NCBI GenBank assembly: GCA_024234875.1
Contig: JACKNM010000002.1
Location: forward strand, 856,126 to 920,125
Length of the DNA stretch: 64,000 nucleotides
Reading direction: 5' to 3'
Source: Ectothiorhodospiraceae bacterium
GTDB taxonomy: Bacteria; Pseudomonadota; Gammaproteobacteria; HK1
The stretch's first letter is position 1. The number at the start of each line of letters is the position of its first letter. Positions 50,919 through 60,272 of the stretch are shown piece by piece. The notes under the pieces were generated by a model. That model had not been told where the DNA came from. It saw nothing but the letters and a program-made list of their open reading frames with translations, and did no database searches. The position numbers and the translations under genes were made by a program.

Positions 50919-51659
50919 GTGCGCACCGTGCGCCTCCACCTCCCCCTGCGCTTCGCCCCCGGCGACAGCGTCACACTACCGGAGGCGAGCGCCCGGCACG
51001 TACGCACGGTGCTGCGCCTGCGCGATGGCGACCCGCTGGTCGTGTTCGACGGCAGCGGCCCGGAGTTCGAGGCGCGACTCGAGCACGGCCCGCGCAAGGC
51101 AATGCTCGCCCGCATCGGCGATCCGCTCGCCCCACGAACCTGTGAGTCACCGCTCACGCTCCACCTCGCGCAAGGGATCTCGCGCGGACCGCGCATGGAC
51201 TACACGGTGCAGAAGGCCACCGAGCTCGGCGTCCACCGCATCACGCCCCTGGTGACCGAGCGCAGCGTGGTCCGTCTCGAGGCCGAGCGGGCCGAGCGGC
51301 GAACCGACCACTGGCAGGCCCTGGCCAGCGGCGCCTGCGAGCAGAGCGGACGCGTGCGCGTGCCGGTGGTGGAGGCACCGGTCGGATTCGGCGCCTGGCT
51401 CGACGCCGGCGTCCCGGGCACGGGGGTATTGCTGGATCCCGCGGCCGAGCTCGGGCCACGCGACCTGCCGGCGCCGCAGGGTGTCCTCACGCTGCTGGTC
51501 GGGCCCGAGGGCGGCCTCGCCCCGGCGGAGCGCACCGCGGCGCTCGAGCGCGGCTTCACCGGGATCCGACTCGGGCCCCGCGTGCTGCGCACGGAGACCG
51601 CCGCGGTCACCGCGCTGGCCGCGCTGCAGCTCCTCTGGGGAGACCTCGGCGCGACCTGA
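50919..51659 (+). CDS. rsmE: 16S rRNA (uracil-1498-N3)-methyltransferase
   Basis: 246 residues from a GTG preceded by CGGAGG. RsmE features: an N-terminal PUA-like domain with ASARHVRTVLRLRDGDPLVVFDGSG, GISRGPRMDYTVQKATELGVHRITPLVTERSVVRL, and the SPOUT knot LLVGPEGGLAPAERTAALERGFTGIRLGPRVLRTETAAVTALAALQLLWGD that binds SAM. It methylates m3U1498 of 16S rRNA. A -10-like TAGCAT lies ~35 nt upstream. It converges with the chpA-like gene (12 nt between stops). Confidence 0.95.
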   Translation: MRTVRLHLPLRFAPGDSVTLPEASARHVRTVLRLRDGDPLVVFDGSGPEFEARLEHGPRKAMLARIGDPLAPRTCESPLTLHLAQGISRGPRMDYTVQKATELGVHRITPLVTERSVVRLEAERAERRTDHWQALASGACEQSGRVRVPVVEAPVGFGAWLDAGVPGTGVLLDPAAELGPRDLPAPQGVLTLLVGPEGGLAPAERTAALERGFTGIRLGPRVLRTETAAVTALAALQLLWGDLGAT

Positions 51660-51671
51660 AGGAATCGCGGC

Positions 51672-53720
51672 TCAGGTATCGGCGGTCGCGGCGAGGAGCG
51701 CCGCCAGGTCCGGAACCAGCCGTGGGGCGTCGTCCGCCGCCACCGCCACGCCGGCGATGCCCGGGGCGTTGCGCACCTGGTGCGGCAGCGGCATCAGCCG
51801 CGCCTGGAGCTGCTCGCCGACCGCGTCGACCGCGAGCAAGACCCCACCACCGCGCCCGGTCAGAGCCACGTGGAGGTCGCCGTGCGCGCGGCGCTCGGTG
51901 CTGCCGGTGCCGAGCGCGAGGCGCACCACCCGCTCGCCGGCGCGTGGGCCGTCGGCTCGCACCGACTCGACATGCTCGACCGGGATGGCGATCGGTACGC
52001 CGTCGATCCACACCGCGAGCACCGCACGCGTGGGGCGGGTCTCGTCGGCGACCACACCCTCGATGCGCTGCGCCAGCGCGTCGCCCTGGCGCGCCTGGCG
52101 CGCCACCAGCGATCCGGCCTCGTCGGCAAGGCTCGACACCGAGGCGTGGAGCCCGGCCAGATCGGAGAGCCCGCAGGTGAGGCGCTCGATGCGCCGGGCG
52201 AGCGCCGCGATGCCCGCCGCGTCGAGCGCGGCCTCGGCGCGCGAGCCGGCCCCCGCGGTCTCCGGGGTCTGGGCTCGCGCGTGCTCGACCTCGCCGCGCA
52301 GGCCCCGGATGACCTCGCGCATCTCGTCGAGCCCATCGCGCAGGCTGTCGAGCCGGCGTCGCCCACGATGGCCGACGTCCCCCATCTCGCGGGCGATGAG
52401 GGCGAGATTGTCGACCAGCGCCTGGTCCAGCAGGGCCTGGTCGGCGAGCGCGTCGGCCGCCGAGTCGTCCCGGTCGGGCAGACCCTCGGTCGGCGCCGAC
52501 GGATCGCTGGCCGACACGCCTCGCCGATCGGCGAGCAGCCGGGCCGCGCGCGCCATCCCCGCCAGGTCGTCGGGCGCGGTCGCCGTCTGCGCCGGCGGCG
52601 CGGGGACGGGAGCCACCTCGGCGACGGCGCGCGGCGCGGGCGTCGGTGCCCCGGCGACGCCACGTGCCAGACCGCCGACCGCCGAGGCCAGCGCGCGGAG
52701 CTCGGCCGGCACCTCGGTCGGGCGCGTTTCCGATGCCTCGACCCGCGCGAGCACATCGCGCAGCCGTTCCGCCAGCCGGGGCTCACCGACGAGCGCGAGC
52801 GCGTCGGCCGTCCGCCACAGCGTGACCAGCGCGGCGGCCTCACCGCCGTCGGCCGCGAGCCGTGCCCCACAGCGCAGGATCTCGCGCGCGCATCGCTCGA
52901 GGACGGCGCGGCCGGGCGGTCGCGCCGCACTGGCGCCGTGCCGGGCGCGCGCCGCCTCGACCAGCGGGCCACGCGACCGCGCCGAGGCAACCCGCAGCCA
53001 CAGCGCGGCGCGCAGCCCCTCGGTCTCCGGATGCACGCTCGCCGGGGCCGCGCAGACGTCGCGGACCAGGGCGTCGACGCGCACCACCAGCGCGCGGGTG
53101 CCCGGGCGGTACGCGAGGCCACCGTCGGCCAGGGCCTCGCAGAGCCCGGCGGCCAGCGCGAACGCCGCCCGGCTCGCCGGCGCGACACTCGCCTGGCGGG
53201 CCAGCCCGTCGAGCGCCCGTGCCATCTCCGCCGCGGCGCGCCCGCCGTCCCGGCCCCGCAACCAGTCCACCAGGCCGGCCTGGAACGCGGCCCGCATTCG
53301 GCGCAGGGTCGAGACGTCGGTCGTCGACTCGGCGCCGGCAGCGCCCACCTCGGGGAGCGCGAACAGCGGGCACGTCGAGCACAGCGGAGCCTTGCGCAGC
53401 GCGCGCAGGTCGTCGACCAGGAGCACTGGCTCGACCGACGTGTCACCGCGTTCACCGTCGACCCAATCGACGACGTGGGCAGTCGCCAGCGCCAGCGAGC
53501 GCCGAGCCGCGTCGGATGGGGCCCCGGTTCCGCGGTGGGCGGCGATCTCGTGGGCGAGCAGGGCGACCGCGTGGTCACCGGCCGCGGTGGCGTCGACCGC
53601 GATCGACGCCAGCTCCGGCGGCTCGGGGGCGGGGGGGTGCGATGCGGGCGGGGCCGGCGGCGCGCCACTCTCGGACGTCGGCTGTGGGGCGCGCGGAACG
53701 GGCCGCGACGGGATGCTCAC
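51672..53720 (-). CDS. ChpA-like protein without kinase domains, ending in a CheW-like domain
   Basis: About 682 residues from the GTG at 53720 (a TTG at 53756 adds 12). The last ~115 residues are a CheW-like (P5) domain (AVLAVWIDGVPIAIPVEHVESVRADG... GGGVLLAVDAVGEQLQARLMPLPHQVR). Before it is a heptad-rich region (~400-570; DSLRDGLDEMREVIRGLRGEVEHARAQ) that may replace a dimerisation domain. The N-terminal ~350 residues are helical and Ala-rich with a CSTCPLF motif. No Hpt (HxxKG-type) and no histidine-kinase ATPase motifs (N, G1, G2 boxes) are visible. Position after pilI-pilJ identifies it as the ChpA equivalent; it seems to be a scaffold without catalysis. Confidence 0.72.
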   Translation of the reverse strand: MSIPSRPVPRAPQPTSESGAPPAPPASHPPAPEPPELASIAVDATAAGDHAVALLAHEIAAHRGTGAPSDAARRSLALATAHVVDWVDGERGDTSVEPVLLVDDLRALRKAPLCSTCPLFALPEVGAAGAESTTDVSTLRRMRAAFQAGLVDWLRGRDGGRAAAEMARALDGLARQASVAPASRAAFALAAGLCEALADGGLAYRPGTRALVVRVDALVRDVCAAPASVHPETEGLRAALWLRVASARSRGPLVEAARARHGASAARPPGRAVLERCAREILRCGARLAADGGEAAALVTLWRTADALALVGEPRLAERLRDVLARVEASETRPTEVPAELRALASAVGGLARGVAGAPTPAPRAVAEVAPVPAPPAQTATAPDDLAGMARAARLLADRRGVSASDPSAPTEGLPDRDDSAADALADQALLDQALVDNLALIAREMGDVGHRGRRRLDSLRDGLDEMREVIRGLRGEVEHARAQTPETAGAGSRAEAALDAAGIAALARRIERLTCGLSDLAGLHASVSSLADEAGSLVARQARQGDALAQRIEGVVADETRPTRAVLAVWIDGVPIAIPVEHVESVRADGPRAGERVVRLALGTGSTERRAHGDLHVALTGRGGGVLLAVDAVGEQLQARLMPLPHQVRNAPGIAGVAVAADDAPRLVPDLAALLAATADT

Positions 53721-53890
53721 GTGGTTTCGGCGACCTCGGGACGACGTGCGGCGCAACGGCCGACCAGCACCGGGCCGATCGTGACCGCTCGAAGGCGGCG
53801 GAGATTACCACGCATTCGGCGGATCCGACGGGTGTCCCGCCGAGCGGCCAGCGGCACCGCCAGCGGTGGCCCGGCGGCGGCGCGCGCCCG

Positions 53891-56029
53891 CTACCGGGAG
53901 CTCGACACGCGCTCGGTCGGCATCCCCACCGGCGTGGAGGCTGCGCCGTCGGCGGGGCCCGCCCGCACCGGCTCGAGCGGGAACTCGACCACCAACCGTG
54001 ACGTTTCGGCACCATCCGCTGCCGGCGCCGGCACCAGTCGCTCCACCTCGCGCACCGCCGCGGTGAGGGCCTGGACGTCGAGCTGCATGGACAGCCGCTC
54101 CAGTCGGGCGACGATGCGCGCGAGCTCGCCCAGTGCGTCGCGCGCGCCCGCGACGCGTCCCACCCGCGCGCGCTCGATCTCACCGAGGCGCTCGCGCAGT
54201 CGCTCGACGTCGGGATCGACCGGCCTCGTCGACGTGGGCGGGGCGCCCATCGAGCGCAACGCCTCGGCGCTCGCCCACTGCGCACGCTTCAGCGTGTCCG
54301 CCGCCTCCTCGCCTGCCGCGCGCTCCGCGCGCGCAAGCGCGTCGAAACGCCGGCGGGCGGTACGCGAGCGCTCGACCAGGCCGTGGAGCTGCTCGCCGAG
54401 GCCGCTCAGGGCGCGCGGCGCGGTCGACGAGCCGGCCTGGATCGACACGTTGAGCGCCAACAGCTTGGCCTGCTCGCTCACGTCCTCGAGCAGCTCGGCC
54501 ACCGTGCGGCCGTCCTCCACCGCGTCACCGAGCCGACGCAGGCAGGCGCCGAGGTCCCGCACCGCGGCGGCGGCAGCCTCGGCCTCGCGGCGGCCGTTCC
54601 CCACGGCAGCTGCGGCCGGCGTCCCACGATGCTCGGCGAGCGCGCTCGCGGTCTCGACCGCGGCGTCGAGACTCGCGACCACCGCATCGGCCGCGGCGCT
54701 GGCCCGCGCCACCGGCTCGGCCTGCTCACGCAGGGCGCGCGCCAGGTCCTCGACCTGGGAGGCCAGCGAGGCAGCGGCATCGCGTACCGCCGCATGCCCC
54801 TCACGCAGCTTGCGGGCGAGCTCGGCACGCTCGATGTCGACGCGCCGGATCGCCGCCACCGCCCTCGCCTCGTCCGCATCCACCGGCGGCATCCCACCGG
54901 CGCCGGCCTCCGCCGCGAGCTGGCCGTCGGCGAGTGATTCCAGGCGATCGGCGACTCGCACCAGGCTCGCGCGGGTCTGACGCGCCGTGAGGTCCAGGCC
55001 ATCCACCCGCTCTCGCAGCCCACGCCGAATGTCCTCGTCGTCGCGCGTCGCGCGCTCCACGCGGCGGCGCAGCACGAGCAGCGACCACCCCGCGAGCACC
55101 ACCACCGCCGCGGCGAGCGCCCCCGAGAGCGCGCCGAGCCGCCCCAGATCGGGGCGCGCAGCCGCCAGGTCGCGAGCGGTGGCTCGAGCCGACAGCGCGA
55201 CTCGGGCGAGCGCGGTGGCGGCGTCGACCACTGCCTCGCGCCGGAGCGCGAACGTGGTGGAGGCCGAGGCCGCGGCAATCGCCTGACCGACCACCTCGGT
55301 GCCGGCGCGGAACTCGCGCCCGATCTGCTCCAGCACCGCGCGCGCCTCCTCGTCGTCGACACGCTCGATGCCGAGCCCCCGGTTGCCGGTGAGCAACGCG
55401 TTGTTGATCTCGCCGAAGACCAGCGCGTCGCGGCCCAGGCGATCGGCTGCGGCGAGCGCGACCGGCCCGAGCTCGAGGAGCCGCCGCGCGTTGGTGCCGA
55501 TGCGCTGGATGAGCAGGAGCTGGCGGCCCGCGACCTGCACGGTGCGCAGCGACGCATCGCGCCGGACCAGGGTGTCGATGAGCTCGTCGGCCACGACCAC
55601 CAGCCCGGTGGCGACCGACTGCAGCGCCTCGACGTGCGCGTGGAGCGCCTCCACCGAGCCGGCGGCGTCGGCCGCCGCCAGGGTTCGCGCGTCGAGCTCG
55701 CGGGCCGCGATCTCGACCTGCTCGATGGCGGCCGCGGTCACCGCGCGCTCGGTCGCCCACAGCACCGGCAACAGGGTCTCGCCGGCCGCCGGGACGGCGA
55801 CCGGATACCCGGTCACGGTCGCGGTCACGGTCGCGCCGCCGGACGCACCGACCCGCGACGCCTCCGCCCACGCCCCGACTGCCGCCAACCCGGCGTCGAG
55901 CGCGGCGTCGGCGTCGGCGAGTCGCGCTCGCTCGACCCACGCCGTCGCGCCCAGCGCGGCGAGGGCGAGGGCGATGCCGAGCTGCCGCAGCACGCGACCG
56001 ACGCCCAGTCGCGCGGCCGCCGGGCTCAA
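53891..56029 (-). CDS. pilJ: PilJ-like methyl-accepting chemotaxis protein with a degenerate tip
   Basis: About 712 residues from a TTG overlapping the pilI stop (TTGA); GTG and ATG starts are not available nearby. TM1 ~15-32 (VLRQLGIALALAALGATAW) and TM2 ~300-320 (ALAAAVVVLAGWSLLVL) flank a ~270-residue periplasmic helical domain like PilJ (repeated RQLLLIQRIGTNARRLLELG ... ADRLGRDALVFGEINNALLTGN). A cytoplasmic coiled coil follows. The usual tip (QTNLLALNAAIEAARAGE) here reads LLALNVSIQAG-SSTAPRAL..., keeping the LALN..IQA core but losing the GRGFAVVA segment. It may assemble with the CheW-like proteins without a CheA kinase. Confidence 0.75.
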   Translation of the reverse strand: MSPAAARLGVGRVLRQLGIALALAALGATAWVERARLADADAALDAGLAAVGAWAEASRVGASGGATVTATVTGYPVAVPAAGETLLPVLWATERAVTAAAIEQVEIAARELDARTLAAADAAGSVEALHAHVEALQSVATGLVVVADELIDTLVRRDASLRTVQVAGRQLLLIQRIGTNARRLLELGPVALAAADRLGRDALVFGEINNALLTGNRGLGIERVDDEEARAVLEQIGREFRAGTEVVGQAIAAASASTTFALRREAVVDAATALARVALSARATARDLAAARPDLGRLGALSGALAAAVVVLAGWSLLVLRRRVERATRDDEDIRRGLRERVDGLDLTARQTRASLVRVADRLESLADGQLAAEAGAGGMPPVDADEARAVAAIRRVDIERAELARKLREGHAAVRDAAASLASQVEDLARALREQAEPVARASAAADAVVASLDAAVETASALAEHRGTPAAAAVGNGRREAEAAAAAVRDLGACLRRLGDAVEDGRTVAELLEDVSEQAKLLALNVSIQAGSSTAPRALSGLGEQLHGLVERSRTARRRFDALARAERAAGEEAADTLKRAQWASAEALRSMGAPPTSTRPVDPDVERLRERLGEIERARVGRVAGARDALGELARIVARLERLSMQLDVQALTAAVREVERLVPAPAADGAETSRLVVEFPLEPVRAGPADGAASTPVGMPTERVSSSR

Positions 56030-56565
56030 GGCAGGTCCACTCGCGGCGACCCCGACATCGTGGGAGTCGGCGGCCTCCTGACGCCGCCCTCGGCGGCGAA
56101 GGCGTCGTCGAGCTCGGGCGTCGCCAGCAAGGTGCCGGGCTCGAGCCACCAGGCCTCGCGCGCGGCGCAGCGCACGCGCCCACGCAGGCCATCAGGCAAA
56201 CCCGGAGGCGGCTCGGCGAGATCCGACTCGGGCGCGTGGCTGGGCGCCGGCCCGTCGACCTCCTCCACCAGCAGCGCCGTCCCGTCGCCGACGACCAGCA
56301 ACCGGGCGGTATCCTCCATCTCGGCCGGACGACCGGTCGCCAGCGCCACCAGATCGGTCACCGCCACCGCCGTATCGTCGGCGCGAGCCAGCCCCCGCAT
56401 CCAGCCGGCCGCCCCCGGCAGCGCGGTCAATGCACCGACCCGAGCCACCGCGCGCAACTGGCTGGCCGGGATCGCCAGCCACCACCGGCCGACGCGCGCG
56501 ACCACCATCGGCGTGCCGGGGCGTGGCGCGGGCGTGGCGCGATGGCTCGGACTGACGCTGCTCAT
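56026..56565 (-). CDS. pilI: CheW-like adaptor, PilI type
   Basis: 179 residues. A CheW-like beta barrel is suggested by MVVARVGRWWLAIPASQLRAVARV, WMRGLARADDTAVAVTDLVALATGRPAE, and ARLLVVGDGTALLVEEVDGPA. The C-terminal ~60 residues are Pro-rich and end in a second short basic/acidic stretch. CheW proteins link receptors to CheA. It is preceded by algR (51 nt) and overlaps pilJ (4 nt), so it belongs to the algZ-algR-pilI-pilJ-chpA-like run. Confidence 0.72.
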   Translation of the reverse strand: MSSVSPSHRATPAPRPGTPMVVARVGRWWLAIPASQLRAVARVGALTALPGAAGWMRGLARADDTAVAVTDLVALATGRPAEMEDTARLLVVGDGTALLVEEVDGPAPSHAPESDLAEPPPGLPDGLRGRVRCAAREAWWLEPGTLLATPELDDAFAAEGGVRRPPTPTMSGSPRVDLP

Positions 56566-56616
56566 GACGCTGAAGCCTAGTACCTCTGCCCGGTGATTTC
56601 GACTCCGGCGCGCGCC

Positions 56617-57357
56617 TCAAGCGCGCAGGATGCGGCGAACCTGCCCCGCCAGTCGACGACTCACCTCGACCCGGTCGTCGATGCCGTCGAGACGCACCAG
56701 GTAGCGTCCGAGCCCGTCACGGTCGAGGGCGCGCACGTGCTCGCGTGCCACCAGGGCGTTGCGATGCACGCGCACGAAGCGCTCCCCGAACTCGCGCTCG
56801 AGGGCGGTCAACGAGTCCTCGACGATGAGCTCACCGCCAGGGTGGCGGACGGTGACGTACTTGTGCTCGGCGCGCAGGTAGCGCACCTCCGAGACCGGTA
56901 CCAGGTGCAGGTTGCCGTGCAGCGTGGCGCTCAGATGCGTGCGCGGTCCCACCGCGCCGTGCTCCGCCTCCCCGGTCCCGATGGCGGCGAGCTGCGCGCG
57001 GGTCGGACGCCCGGCGCGCAGCAGCGCTTGCTCGAGTCGCTCGCGCCGCACCGGCTTCAACAGGTAGCCGACCGCACTGGATTCGAATGCCTTGAGCGCG
57101 TGATCGTCGAAGGCGGTGCAGAACACGACCGCCGGCGGCTGAGCGAGTGCGGCGAGATGGCGCGCTGCCTCCAACCCGTCCATGCCCGGCATCCGGATGT
57201 CGAGCAGCACCACGTCCGGCTCGAGGTTCGCCACGCGCGCCAAGGCTTCCTCGCCGTCGCCCGCCTCGCCGACCACCTCGTGCCCACCGATCTCGTCGAC
57301 CAGCGCCCGCAATCGCTCCCGCGCCAGAGCCTCGTCGTCGACCAACAGGATCTTCAT
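56617..57357 (-). CDS. algR: LytTR response regulator, AlgR type
   Basis: 246 residues. Receiver domain with acidic pocket Asp7/Asp8, phospho-acceptor Asp53 (VVLLDIRMPGMDG) and Lys (YLLKPVRRERLEQAL). The LytTR DNA-binding domain starts near 137 (LHLVPVSEVRYLRAEHKYVTVRHPGGELIVEDSLTALEREFGERFVRVHRNALVAREHV). In Pseudomonas AlgR controls alginate and type IV pilus genes including fimU-pilE. The start overlaps the algZ stop (ATGA), indicating coupling. Here it sits directly upstream of Pil-type genes, so it may regulate them. Confidence 0.9.
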   Translation of the reverse strand: MKILLVDDEALARERLRALVDEIGGHEVVGEAGDGEEALARVANLEPDVVLLDIRMPGMDGLEAARHLAALAQPPAVVFCTAFDDHALKAFESSAVGYLLKPVRRERLEQALLRAGRPTRAQLAAIGTGEAEHGAVGPRTHLSATLHGNLHLVPVSEVRYLRAEHKYVTVRHPGGELIVEDSLTALEREFGERFVRVHRNALVAREHVRALDRDGLGRYLVRLDGIDDRVEVSRRLAGQVRRILRA

Positions 57358-58514
57358 GACATCGGCGCCTCCTTGACGTAGGGGAATGTCAGCTCGACGC
57401 AGAACCGCCCCGCGCGCGCCTCGACCCGCACCGTGCCGCGGGGCCCGAAGAACACGCGCAGCCGCTCACGCACGTTGTCCATCGCGATTCGGTTGCCCGG
57501 GCGCCGGCGAGCCGGCGCGGCGGCGCCGGCCACCGACGGGGCGTCGTCCGGCAACGGATTGCTGACGACGATGCGCAGGAGGTCCCCGTCGCAGGTGCCC
57601 TCCACGTCGATGCGGCCACCCGTGCGCACCGGCTCGACACCGTGGTAGACGGCATTCTCCAGCAACGGCTGGATGATGAGGCGCGGCAGGCGCGCGTCGG
57701 CCGGCAACGCATCGACGTCCCAGCGCGCCTCGAGCCGCGGCCCGAGCCGCTGACGCTCGATGCGAAGGTACTGGTGGCAGAGCGCGATCTCGTCGCCGAG
57801 GGCGACCGGGATGCGCGCGTCGGCGAGGCTCGCCCGGAACAGATCCGCGAGATCCTCGGTCACCTGCTCGGCGACCTCCGGACGGCTGCGGGCGAGGCTC
57901 GCGATGGTGTTCATGCTGTTGAACAGGAAGTGGGGGCGGATACGCGACTGCAGCGCCTGAATTCGCGCGCGGGCCTCGGATTCCACGCGCATCCTCCACT
58001 GGTGCTGGACGTAGAAGTAGCGGAACGCGACGGCGGTGACGATGGCCGCGATGGCCACGTTGCGCAACACGAACTCGGCATGGCCGGTCGCGATCACCAG
58101 CGGGCTCGGCGCCACCGGCTCGCGGCCCTCCAGCAACGCGAGCATCGCGCCGGCATCGAGCCAGACACGCTCGGCGAGGAGGCGGAACGCCGCCTCGCTC
58201 AGGGCCGCGGTCATCAGCAGCACCAGCACATAGGCGACCGCGCCGGCGCGGGCGTCGCCGAGGCGGGCGAGGTGGCGGCGCGCGACGCACAGCACCATCG
58301 CGCTCGACAGTGCGACCCACTGCACGAACAGGGAGACCAGCGCCAGCGCCGCCCAGGGGCTGGCCTCGCCGCGCGCGCTGAGCGTGAGCACGAAGGCGAG
58401 GAGCTGGCCGACCACCACCACCACGAACACCATGCGGATGGCGCAGAAATCGGGCAGGAAGACCGCCGGCGTCGATGCCACCGGCGCGGCCTCGTCGTCA
58501 CCCGCCGCTACCAT
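57354..58514 (-). CDS. algZ: LytS/AlgZ-type sensor histidine kinase
   Basis: 386 residues from MVAAGDDEAAPV. Four membrane helices in the first ~165 residues (MVFVVVVVGQLLAFVLTL, ALALVSLFVQWVALSSAMVLC, AVAYVLVLLMTAALS, VAIAAIVTAVAFRYFYV). The cytoplasmic His-kinase domain has His195 in RIRPHFLFNSMNTIASL (HPK8 family) and an ATPase domain with IIQPLLENAVYHGVEP and NRIAMDNVRERLRVFFG. This family lacks a HAMP linker. A long upstream extension to 58628 is Arg/Gly-rich and is unlikely. It pairs with AlgR and is divergent from argH as in Pseudomonas. Confidence 0.9.
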   Translation of the reverse strand: MVAAGDDEAAPVASTPAVFLPDFCAIRMVFVVVVVGQLLAFVLTLSARGEASPWAALALVSLFVQWVALSSAMVLCVARRHLARLGDARAGAVAYVLVLLMTAALSEAAFRLLAERVWLDAGAMLALLEGREPVAPSPLVIATGHAEFVLRNVAIAAIVTAVAFRYFYVQHQWRMRVESEARARIQALQSRIRPHFLFNSMNTIASLARSRPEVAEQVTEDLADLFRASLADARIPVALGDEIALCHQYLRIERQRLGPRLEARWDVDALPADARLPRLIIQPLLENAVYHGVEPVRTGGRIDVEGTCDGDLLRIVVSNPLPDDAPSVAGAAAPARRRPGNRIAMDNVRERLRVFFGPRGTVRVEARAGRFCVELTFPYVKEAPMS

Positions 58515-58817
58515 CGCCGGCCCGCGGGTCGCGTGTGCACCGGCATCGCCCGGACCGCGTTTCGAATCAGCACCTTGCCCCCATTCGCAGCGCCCTCGGC
58601 GCGCTCCGCCGGCAACACCTCGACACAATTGCGCCGGCGCCGCCGCCGGGATTAAAGATATACTCGTCCCACGCTTCGCGCCGGCCGTGTGGCTCCGAGC
58701 CCGACACCATGGTCGTGAGCGCCCACCAGCGACGGACCGCGCTCGCCCCCGCGGCTCGCGCCGTCCACCGAGACAGCGCCGGTCACTGCGAAGCCCCCTG
58801 CATCACGGCGTCGAGAC
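58515..58817. promoter_or_regulatory. Divergent algZ-argH intergenic region with an argH promoter
   Basis: About 300 nt without a gene. A plus-strand -10-like TATACT at 58659-58664, in an AT-rich patch (ATTAAAGATATACT), would give argH a leader of about 147 nt. No clear -35 is visible and no algZ promoter is obvious. The stretch is otherwise GC-rich with no notable hairpin. Confidence 0.45.
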
Positions 58818-60245
58818 ATGAAGAACAGCGCGAAGCTCTGGGACGGACGATTCACCGAGGCCACGGACGCCCTGGTCGAGGCATTCACCGAGTCCGTGAG
58901 CTTCGACCGCCGCCTCTACCGCCACGACATTGCGGGCTCGATCGCCCATGCCACGATGCTGGCGTCGGTCGGCGTGCTGACCACCGGCGAGCGCGACGCC
59001 ATCGTGCGCGGCCTGGAGGCGATCCGCACCGACATCGACGCCGGTCGCTTCGAGTGGTCCACGTCCCTCGAGGACGTGCACATGAACATCGAGTCGGTGC
59101 TCACCCAGCGCATCGGCGAGGCCGGGAAGAAGCTCCACACCGGACGCTCGCGCAACGACCAGGTGGCGACCGACGTGCGCCTGCTGGTGCGAGCCGAGAT
59201 CGACGAGGTGGTGGCCGCGGTGCGCGCCCTGCAGCGGTCGATCGTCGACCTCGCGGACCGCGAGCACGACACCATCATGCCCGGCTTCACTCACCTGCAG
59301 ACCGCGCAACCGGTGACCTTCGGGCACCACCTGCTCGCCTGGTACGAGATGCTCGAGCGCGACGCGGAACGCTTCGTCGACGCGCGCAAGCGGGTCAACC
59401 GCATGCCGCTCGGCTCGGCCGCGCTCGCCGGCACCAGCTTCCCCATCGACCGCGACATGACCGCCCGACTGCTCGGCTTCGACACCGTGAGCGCGAACTC
59501 GATCGACTCGGTGAGCGATCGCGACTTCCTGATCGAGTTCGCGGCCGCGGCGTCGCTGGCGATGGTGCACCTGTCGCGGATGTCCGAGGAGCTGGTGCTG
59601 TGGTCGTCGGCGCAGTTCGAGTTCGTCGACATCGGTGACGCCTTCTGCACCGGGTCGTCGATCATGCCGCAGAAGAAGAACCCGGACATCGCCGAGCTCG
59701 TGCGCGGCAAGAGCGCGCGGGTGATCGGCAATCTCAGCGCCCTGCTGGTGCTGATGAAGGGCCAGCCGCTCGCCTACAACCGTGACAACCAGGAGGACAA
59801 GGAGCCGCTGTTCGACATCGTCGACACGTTGAAGAGCAGCCTCCTGGTCTACGCGCGAATGCTGCCGGCGACTCGCGTGCGCCGCGACCGCATGCGCGAG
59901 GCGGCGCGCCGCGGCTACGCCACCGCCACCGACCTGGCCGACTACCTGGTGCGCCGGGCGGTGCCGTTCCGTGACGCCCACGCGGTGGTCGGGCGCGCGG
60001 TGCGCCATGCCATCGAGTCCGAGCGTGACCTCTCCGAGCTCTCGCTCGACGAGCTGCGCACGTTCTCCGCCGCCATCGACGAGGACGTGTTCGAGGTGCT
60101 GACCCTGGAGGGCTCGGTCGCCTCGCGGGCGCACCGCGGAGGAACGGCGCCCGAGCGCGTTCGCGAGGCGGTCCGTGCCGCCCGCGAGCATCTCGACCAG
60201 GTTGCCCCGCCGGGACCGGACCAGCCCACCGGCGGAGCCCACTGA
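58818..60245 (+). CDS. argH: Argininosuccinate lyase
   Basis: 475 residues. Fumarase/ASL superfamily motifs: SLEDVHMNIESVL, TGRSRNDQVATDVRL, PGFTHLQTAQPVTFGHHLLAW and the signature GSSIMPQKKNPD (279-290, catalytic Ser281). It converts argininosuccinate to arginine and fumarate, the last step of arginine synthesis, as a tetramer. There is no Shine-Dalgarno sequence before the ATG. It is followed 27 nt later by the asmA-like gene. Confidence 0.97.
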   Translation: MKNSAKLWDGRFTEATDALVEAFTESVSFDRRLYRHDIAGSIAHATMLASVGVLTTGERDAIVRGLEAIRTDIDAGRFEWSTSLEDVHMNIESVLTQRIGEAGKKLHTGRSRNDQVATDVRLLVRAEIDEVVAAVRALQRSIVDLADREHDTIMPGFTHLQTAQPVTFGHHLLAWYEMLERDAERFVDARKRVNRMPLGSAALAGTSFPIDRDMTARLLGFDTVSANSIDSVSDRDFLIEFAAAASLAMVHLSRMSEELVLWSSAQFEFVDIGDAFCTGSSIMPQKKNPDIAELVRGKSARVIGNLSALLVLMKGQPLAYNRDNQEDKEPLFDIVDTLKSSLLVYARMLPATRVRRDRMREAARRGYATATDLADYLVRRAVPFRDAHAVVGRAVRHAIESERDLSELSLDELRTFSAAIDEDVFEVLTLEGSVASRAHRGGTAPERVREAVRAAREHLDQVAPPGPDQPTGGAH

Positions 60246-60272
60246 GCCGCCGGTGCAACGGAGGAGCCAGCC

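Noticed and set aside
51780..54980. A 1,066-codon open frame on the plus strand
   Set aside because: It is antisense to the pilJ and chpA-like genes, rich in Arg, Ala, Pro and Gly, with no domain. High GC content creates such frames by default.
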